From Clostridia bacterium (lineage in GTDB: Bacteria > Bacillota_A > Clostridia > Christensenellales > Aristaeellaceae): 18,821 nt of DNA. The notes under the pieces were generated by a model. It was not told where the DNA came from. It saw only the letters and a list, made by a program, of their open reading frames with translations, and ran no database searches. Every line of letters begins with the position of its first letter. Position 1 is the stretch's first letter. This document shows, piece after piece, positions 15,151-18,821 of the stretch. The translations under genes were made by a program, and so were the position numbers. Where the stretch lies: the NCBI GenBank assembly GCA_017397695.1, contig JAFQIF010000106.1, forward strand, positions 1 to 18,821, in the 5' to 3' direction.

Positions 15151-16413
15151 ATGAAGAAGATCATCGCCCTGGCTCTCGCGCTGGTGCTGTGCCTGGCTCT
15201 GGCCACCGCCTACGCTGACGCCTCCGTCTACTACCTCAACTTCAAGCCCGAGCAGGATGCTCAGTGGCAGGAGCTGGCCAAGGTCTACACCGAGAAGACC
15301 GGCGTGCCGGTGACCGTCGTGACCGCCGCCTCCGGCGATTACGAGACCACGCTCATGTCCGAAATCGAGAAGAGCGAGTGCCCGACCCTGTTCCAGGTCA
15401 ACGGCCCGGTCGGCCTGGCCAACTGGACTGACTACTGCTACGATCTCGCCGGCACCGAGCTGGTGAAGCACCTGACCAACGAAGCCTTCGCCCTGAAGGA
15501 AGGCGACGCTGTGAAGGGCGTTGCGTACGTCATCGAGACCTACGGCATCATCGCCAACACCAAGCTGCTGGAGAAGGCCGGCTACACCGTCGCCGACATC
15601 ACCAACTTCGAGTCCCTCAAGAAGGTCGCCGAAGACATCCAGGCCCGCAAGGCTGAGCTCGGCGTGGACGGCGCGTTCTCTTCCGCCGGCATGGACGGCT
15701 CCTCCGACTGGCGCTTCAAGACCCACCTGGCCAACATGCCGATCTACTACGAGTACAAGGCTGATGGCATCGGCACCACCGGCGCCATCAAGGGCACCTA
15801 CCTGGACAACTACAAGAAGATCTGGGATCTGTACATCAACAACTCCACCTGCGAGCCGGCTCTGCTGGCCTCCAAGACCGGCGACGACTCCCGCAACGAG
15901 TTCCTGGCTGAGAAGGCTGTGTTCTTCCAGAACGGCACTTGGGAGTACGGCTCCGTCTCCGCGCTGGGCGAAGAGAACGTCACCATGATCCCGATCTACG
16001 TTGGCGTTGAAGGCGAAGAGAATCAGGGCCTGTGCACCGGCACCGAGAACTACTGGTGCGTGAACGCCATCGCTGATCAGGAAGACATCGACGCGACCAT
16101 CGCGTTCCTCGAGTGGGTCATCACCTCCGACGAGGGCCGTGCTTCCATGGCGAAGGAAATGAACTTCGTTACCCCGTTCACCACCTTCACCGGCGAGTAT
16201 GCTCCGAGCAACCCGTTCGTCCTGCTCGACGCCCAGATGACCGCCGAGGGCAAGACCCCGGTGTCCTGGAACTTCCCGACCATGCCGTCCGAAGAGTGGA
16301 AGAACGGCGTTGGTTCTGCTCTGACCGCTTATGCGGCCGGCACCGGCGACTGGAACGCTGTCGTGACCGCGTTCGTCGACGGCTGGAAGACCGAGTACGA
16401 CCTCACCCACTAA
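15151..16413 (+). CDS. ABC importer extracellular substrate-binding protein (carbohydrate-type), importer 2
   Basis: This 420-residue secreted protein is the ligand receptor of the second importer. The signal peptide (MKKIIALALALVLCLALA) has a likely signal peptidase I site after AYA at residue 22. Cys14 lies inside the hydrophobic core without a proper lipobox, so it is not an obvious lipoprotein. The mature protein has family 1 features: a YTEKTGVPVTVV segment, NTKLLEKAGY, EKAVFFQNGTWEYGSV, and NYWCVNA near the ligand-facing region. Codons are dominated by C- and G-ending forms, suggesting strong expression. The start is the ATG 10 nt after AAGGAG; a TTG six bases earlier is too close to that site. 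Operon mates are the two permeases downstream. The ligand is not identifiable. Confidence 0.92.
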   Translation: MKKIIALALALVLCLALATAYADASVYYLNFKPEQDAQWQELAKVYTEKTGVPVTVVTAASGDYETTLMSEIEKSECPTLFQVNGPVGLANWTDYCYDLAGTELVKHLTNEAFALKEGDAVKGVAYVIETYGIIANTKLLEKAGYTVADITNFESLKKVAEDIQARKAELGVDGAFSSAGMDGSSDWRFKTHLANMPIYYEYKADGIGTTGAIKGTYLDNYKKIWDLYINNSTCEPALLASKTGDDSRNEFLAEKAVFFQNGTWEYGSVSALGEENVTMIPIYVGVEGEENQGLCTGTENYWCVNAIADQEDIDATIAFLEWVITSDEGRASMAKEMNFVTPFTTFTGEYAPSNPFVLLDAQMTAEGKTPVSWNFPTMPSEEWKNGVGSALTAYAAGTGDWNAVVTAFVDGWKTEYDLTH

Positions 16414-16427
16414 TCATTCGCGCTTGT

Positions 16428-16470
16428 AAAGAGGGCGGGCATCTCGCCCGTCCTCTTTCTCATTCTCTTT
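16428..16470 (+). terminator. hairpin between binding protein and permease genes of importer 2
   Basis: AAAGAGG-G-CGGGC and GCCCG-T-CCTCTTT pair around an ATCTC loop (16428-16458), followed by a pyrimidine-rich tract. A second hairpin near 16483-16514 (GCAAAA...TTTTGC) follows. As in importer 1, this probably limits permease expression relative to the binding protein. Confidence 0.7.
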
Positions 16471-16549
16471 CCCGGGGCGGTCTGCAAAAGGGCGCGTATA
16501 TCGTGCGCTTTTGCAGGCTGCTCCCACAGCATCCACCCGGAGGAATATT

Positions 16550-17401
16550 ATGGAAAACGCGATCAAGAAATACTGGCCGGTGTTCCTGCTCCCGACGCTG
16601 GCCGCGTTCATCATCGGCTTTATCTGGCCGTTCTGCTGGGGCATCTTCCTTTCCTTCCACAAATTTACCACCGTCTCCAAGACGACGTTTGTGGGTCTTT
16701 CCAATTATATCAAGGTCTTCCAGGATGCGACTTTCGTCAATGCCTTCTGGTTCACCGCCCGCTTCACCATCGTCTCTACCATCCTCATCAACGTGCTGGC
16801 CTTTGCCCTCGCGCTGACGCTGACCCGCGGCCTCAGGGGCACCAATGCTTTCCGCACCGTGTTCTTCCTGCCCAACCTCATCGGCGGCATCGTCCTTGGC
16901 TACATCTGGCAGATCCTGCTTAACGGCCTGCTCACCAACCTCGGCCTGCCGCTGCTGGCGCTGGACGCCAAATACGGCTTCTGGGGTCTGATCATCCTCA
17001 TGTGCTGGCAGCAGATCGGCTATATGATGATCATCTACATCGCCGGCCTGCAAAACGTGCCGACCGACCTGCTCGAGGCCGCGTCCATCGACGGCGCAAC
17101 CAGCCTGCAAACCCTCTGGAACGTCAAGCTGCCGATGGTCATGCCGTCCATCACCATCTGCTCTTTCCTGACGCTGACCAACTCCTTCAAGCTCTTTGAC
17201 CAGAACCTCGCCCTCACCAGCGGCGAGCCGGCCAAAGCCAGCCAGATGCTCGCCCTGAACATCTACGATACCTTCTACGCCCGCTCCGGTCCGCAGTGGA
17301 AGGGCATCGGCCAGGCGAAGGCTGTCGTCTTCTTCCTGCTGGTCATCTCCATTTCCCTCATTCAGCTCTACTTCACCCGTCGTAAGGAGGTGCAGCAGTA
17401 A
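16550..17401 (+). CDS. ABC importer permease (MalF/UgpA type), importer 2
   Basis: This 283-residue membrane protein is the first channel subunit of importer 2. It has about six hydrophobic segments, beginning WPVFLLPTLAAFIIGFIWPF. The EAA loop reads EAASIDGATSLQTLWNVKLPMVMP. The SFKLFDQNLALTSGEP segment matches the conserved region near the last transmembrane helix of this permease type. The start is the ATG preceded by GGAGG with 6 nt spacing; an upstream in-frame start would add 13 residues without a ribosome binding site. Its stop codon overlaps the next permease start (TAATG), so the two are coupled. Confidence 0.94.
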   Translation: MENAIKKYWPVFLLPTLAAFIIGFIWPFCWGIFLSFHKFTTVSKTTFVGLSNYIKVFQDATFVNAFWFTARFTIVSTILINVLAFALALTLTRGLRGTNAFRTVFFLPNLIGGIVLGYIWQILLNGLLTNLGLPLLALDAKYGFWGLIILMCWQQIGYMMIIYIAGLQNVPTDLLEAASIDGATSLQTLWNVKLPMVMPSITICSFLTLTNSFKLFDQNLALTSGEPAKASQMLALNIYDTFYARSGPQWKGIGQAKAVVFFLLVISISLIQLYFTRRKEVQQ

Positions 17402-18273
17402 TGGCTAAGAAGGTTTACCATGACGGCGCTGTTTCCGGCGCCCGCCGTGCGGTCGATTTTGCGCTGATCGTGCTGCTGACCGCGCTGTGCCTCGTTTGGA
17501 TCTATCCGGTCTTCCTGATCCTGATCAACTCCCTGAAGCTGGAAACCGCCATCTCCACGACGACCGTGTTTGAACTGCCGCTGGGCGATAAGTTCGTCGG
17601 CCTTTCCAACTATGTCTACGGCGTCACCCAGATGAACTTCCTGTCTTCCTTCGGCTATTCTCTGGTGATCACCGTCACCTCCGTCCTGCTGATCATCCTG
17701 TGCTGCTCCATGTGCGCATGGTACATCACCCGCGTCAACATCCTCGCATCGAGGCTGATGTATCTGCTGTGCGCGTTCTCCATGGTCGTTCCGTTCCAGA
17801 TGGTCATGTTCACCCTCTCCAAGACGGCGGATACCCTGAAGCTCAACACGCCGTTCAACATCTGCATCATCTACCTCGGCTTCGGCGCTGGTCTGGCGGT
17901 GTTCATGTTCACCGGCTTTATGAAGTCCGTTCCGCTGGCGATTGAAGAGGCGGCGATGATCGACGGCTGCAACCCGCTGCAGATCTTCTTCAAGGTTGTC
18001 TTCCCGATCCTCAAGCCCACTGCGATCTCCACCGCGATTCTTGAGACCATGTGGGTCTGGAACGACTACCTCCTGCCGACGCTGGTGCTGGATATCAAGA
18101 AATACCGCACCATCCCGATGGCGATTCAGTACTTCCGCGGCAGCTACGGCCGCGTGGAGATGGGCCCGATGATGGCGTGCATCATGATCACCGTCATCCC
18201 GATCATCGTCATGTATCTGGCCTGCCAGAAGTACATCATCGAGGGCGTCGTCGCCGGCGCCGTCAAGGGCTAA
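17401..18273 (+). CDS. ABC importer permease (MalG/UgpE type), importer 2
   Basis: This 290-residue membrane protein is the second channel subunit. It starts with a short cytoplasmic segment, then a hydrophobic helix ending VWIYPVFLILINSLK, typical of the MalG/UgpE type. The EAA loop is EEAAMIDGCNPLQIFFKVVFPILKP, followed by MWVWNDYLLPTLVL. Its ATG overlaps the preceding stop by one base, and GGAGG lies within the end of the upstream gene. It is the last gene of the operon; a terminator follows about 90 bp downstream. As with importer 1, no ATPase gene is present. Confidence 0.94.
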   Translation: MAKKVYHDGAVSGARRAVDFALIVLLTALCLVWIYPVFLILINSLKLETAISTTTVFELPLGDKFVGLSNYVYGVTQMNFLSSFGYSLVITVTSVLLIILCCSMCAWYITRVNILASRLMYLLCAFSMVVPFQMVMFTLSKTADTLKLNTPFNICIIYLGFGAGLAVFMFTGFMKSVPLAIEEAAMIDGCNPLQIFFKVVFPILKPTAISTAILETMWVWNDYLLPTLVLDIKKYRTIPMAIQYFRGSYGRVEMGPMMACIMITVIPIIVMYLACQKYIIEGVVAGAVKG

Positions 18274-18363
18274 GGCGGGCAGTGTCCGCACCCTCTCGCG
18301 ATTGTATGACCCGCCGTGTTCGCGCGGAGGGCGCGCCGCGGAGGATCTCTTCTATGGCAAAGC

Positions 18364-18395
18364 AAAAGCACCGAGCAATCGGTGCTTTTCTTCTT
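18364..18395 (+). terminator. intrinsic terminator of importer operon 2
   Basis: AAAAGCACCGA and TCGGTGCTTTT form an 11-bp stem around a GCAA loop, followed by CTTCTT. The 90 bp between the last permease and this hairpin holds nothing else recognisable. Confidence 0.88.
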
Positions 18396-18416
18396 ATCTA
18401 ATAGGAAATTGCGTAA

Positions 18417-18531
18417 AACCTCTCCGTCATGACTACGTCATGCCACCTCCCCTTTCAGGGGAGGCAAGGTTCGTATGGCGCATCTTGGCTCCCCTGAAAG
18501 GGGAGCTGTCGCTGAAAGCGACTGAGGGGTT
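18417..18531. repeat. palindromic multi-hairpin repeat element (MITE/REP-like)
   Basis: The ends AACCTCTCCGTC and GACTGAGGGGTT are near-complementary. Inside are four small hairpins: ATGAC/GTCAT, CCTCCCCT-TTC-AGGGGAGG, GCTCCCCT-GAA-AGGGGAGC and GTCGCT-GAA-AGCGAC. The layout resembles short non-coding palindromic elements scattered in gut Firmicutes genomes (recalled, not checked). No protein is encoded. It is distinct from the four-copy repeat elsewhere in the window. Confidence 0.7.
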
Positions 18532-18532
18532 G

Positions 18533-18556
18533 AAGTGTGTGAAGCACACTTTTTTA
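18533..18556 (+). terminator. hairpin with T-tract directly before the last ORF
   Basis: AAGTGTG and CACACTT pair around a 5-nt TGAAG loop and are followed by TTTTTATT. The T-tract runs into the AGGAGG of the next gene, so this is either a terminator for leftward read-through or an attenuator of that gene. Confidence 0.55.
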
Positions 18557-18568
18557 TTAGGAGGACAT

Positions 18569-18821
18569 ATGCTGGCAAGCAATATCACGGCGCAGGAGAT
18601 CGAGCTTAGCATCGGCGGGCGAAAGATCAATGCGCGGTTTGACCACAACCAGATGCGGCACGCGGAGCTTTACTGGCAGCACACGGCGCGCGGGACGCTC
18701 GGCTATATCGGCATCATGGATCAGCTGATCCACAGGACATACATGGGGCTGGGCGCAGTCTGCTACGGCGCAGCCGCCTCGGCGGCGATCGCGGCGGGCA
18801 AGCGCCCGATCGGCATGGACG
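18569..18821 (+). CDS. partial ORF of unknown function, possibly phage tail-assembly-chaperone-like
   Basis: The frame opens with ATG 4 nt after a perfect AGGAGG and stays open for 84 codons to the window edge. The protein begins MLASNITAQEIELSIGGRKI and continues with NARFDHNQMRHAELYW, a mixed segment, then an Ala-rich stretch near AAASAAIAAG. The short beta-rich start with a conserved GGRKI-type turn followed by helices is reminiscent of small tail-assembly proteins of Firmicutes siphophages, but this is an impression only. I do not recognise a definite family. If right, a prophage or phage remnant begins at the right edge. Confidence 0.6.
   Translation, partial: MLASNITAQEIELSIGGRKINARFDHNQMRHAELYWQHTARGTLGYIGIMDQLIHRTYMGLGAVCYGAAASAAIAAGKRPIGMD

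Noticed and set aside
15061..16410. 449-codon minus-strand open frame opposite the second binding protein
   Set aside because: Antisense shadow of a highly codon-biased gene; no family signature and it runs into the promoter region.

Overview
The window looks like a chromosomal piece of an anaerobic, fermentative, gut-type Firmicute (Clostridia; a Christensenellales/Oscillospirales-like organism is my inference). The reasons are a pyruvate formate-lyase system, two carbohydrate-type ABC importers encoded without their own ATPase, strong AGGAGG-type ribosome binding sites, high-GC codon use in most genes, and dispersed stem-loop repeats. No rRNA, tRNA, CRISPR array or intact transposase was seen.

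Layout. Positions 1-3809 hold an AT-richer block on the minus strand. It contains a cytoplasmic GH32-type glycosidase and an LTA-synthase/sulfatase-like membrane protein whose frame is broken by a -1 shift at an A7 run. Short 5' remnants resembling a low-molecular-weight tyrosine phosphatase start lie on both sides of the GH32 gene. Positions 3810-4215 are a mostly noncoding gap with a possible 43-residue Cys-rich ORF and an inverted repeat. Positions 4216-7496 encode a split pyruvate formate-lyase: a 708-residue catalytic subunit with the Cys-Cys pair, a separate 80-residue glycyl-radical subunit, and the radical-SAM activase PflA. Positions 7574-8497 encode a PocR-AraC type regulator. Positions 8628-13220 are an ABC importer operon (binding protein, two permeases) that ends in an FAD-dependent oxidoreductase. 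Positions 13699-14796 encode the conserved GTPase YchF on the minus strand. Positions 15151-18273 are a second ABC importer operon behind a consensus promoter and a tandem LacI/CcpA-like operator. After a palindromic repeat element and a hairpin, an unrecognised ORF starts at 18569 and runs off the window.

How the parts work together. The two importers probably bring in carbohydrates or related small molecules using a shared ATPase encoded elsewhere. The GH32 enzyme would hydrolyse a fructoside-like substrate inside the cell. Pyruvate from sugar breakdown would be cleaved to formate and acetyl-CoA by the split PFL after PflA installs the glycyl radical on the small subunit. The PocR-AraC regulator sits directly upstream of the first importer and is the obvious candidate to control it.

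The most interesting points are the natural-looking division of PFL into two polypeptides, with a new Cys-containing acidic tail on the large one, and a four-copy intergenic repeat family. The two hairpins of that repeat differ in sequence between copies but remain paired.
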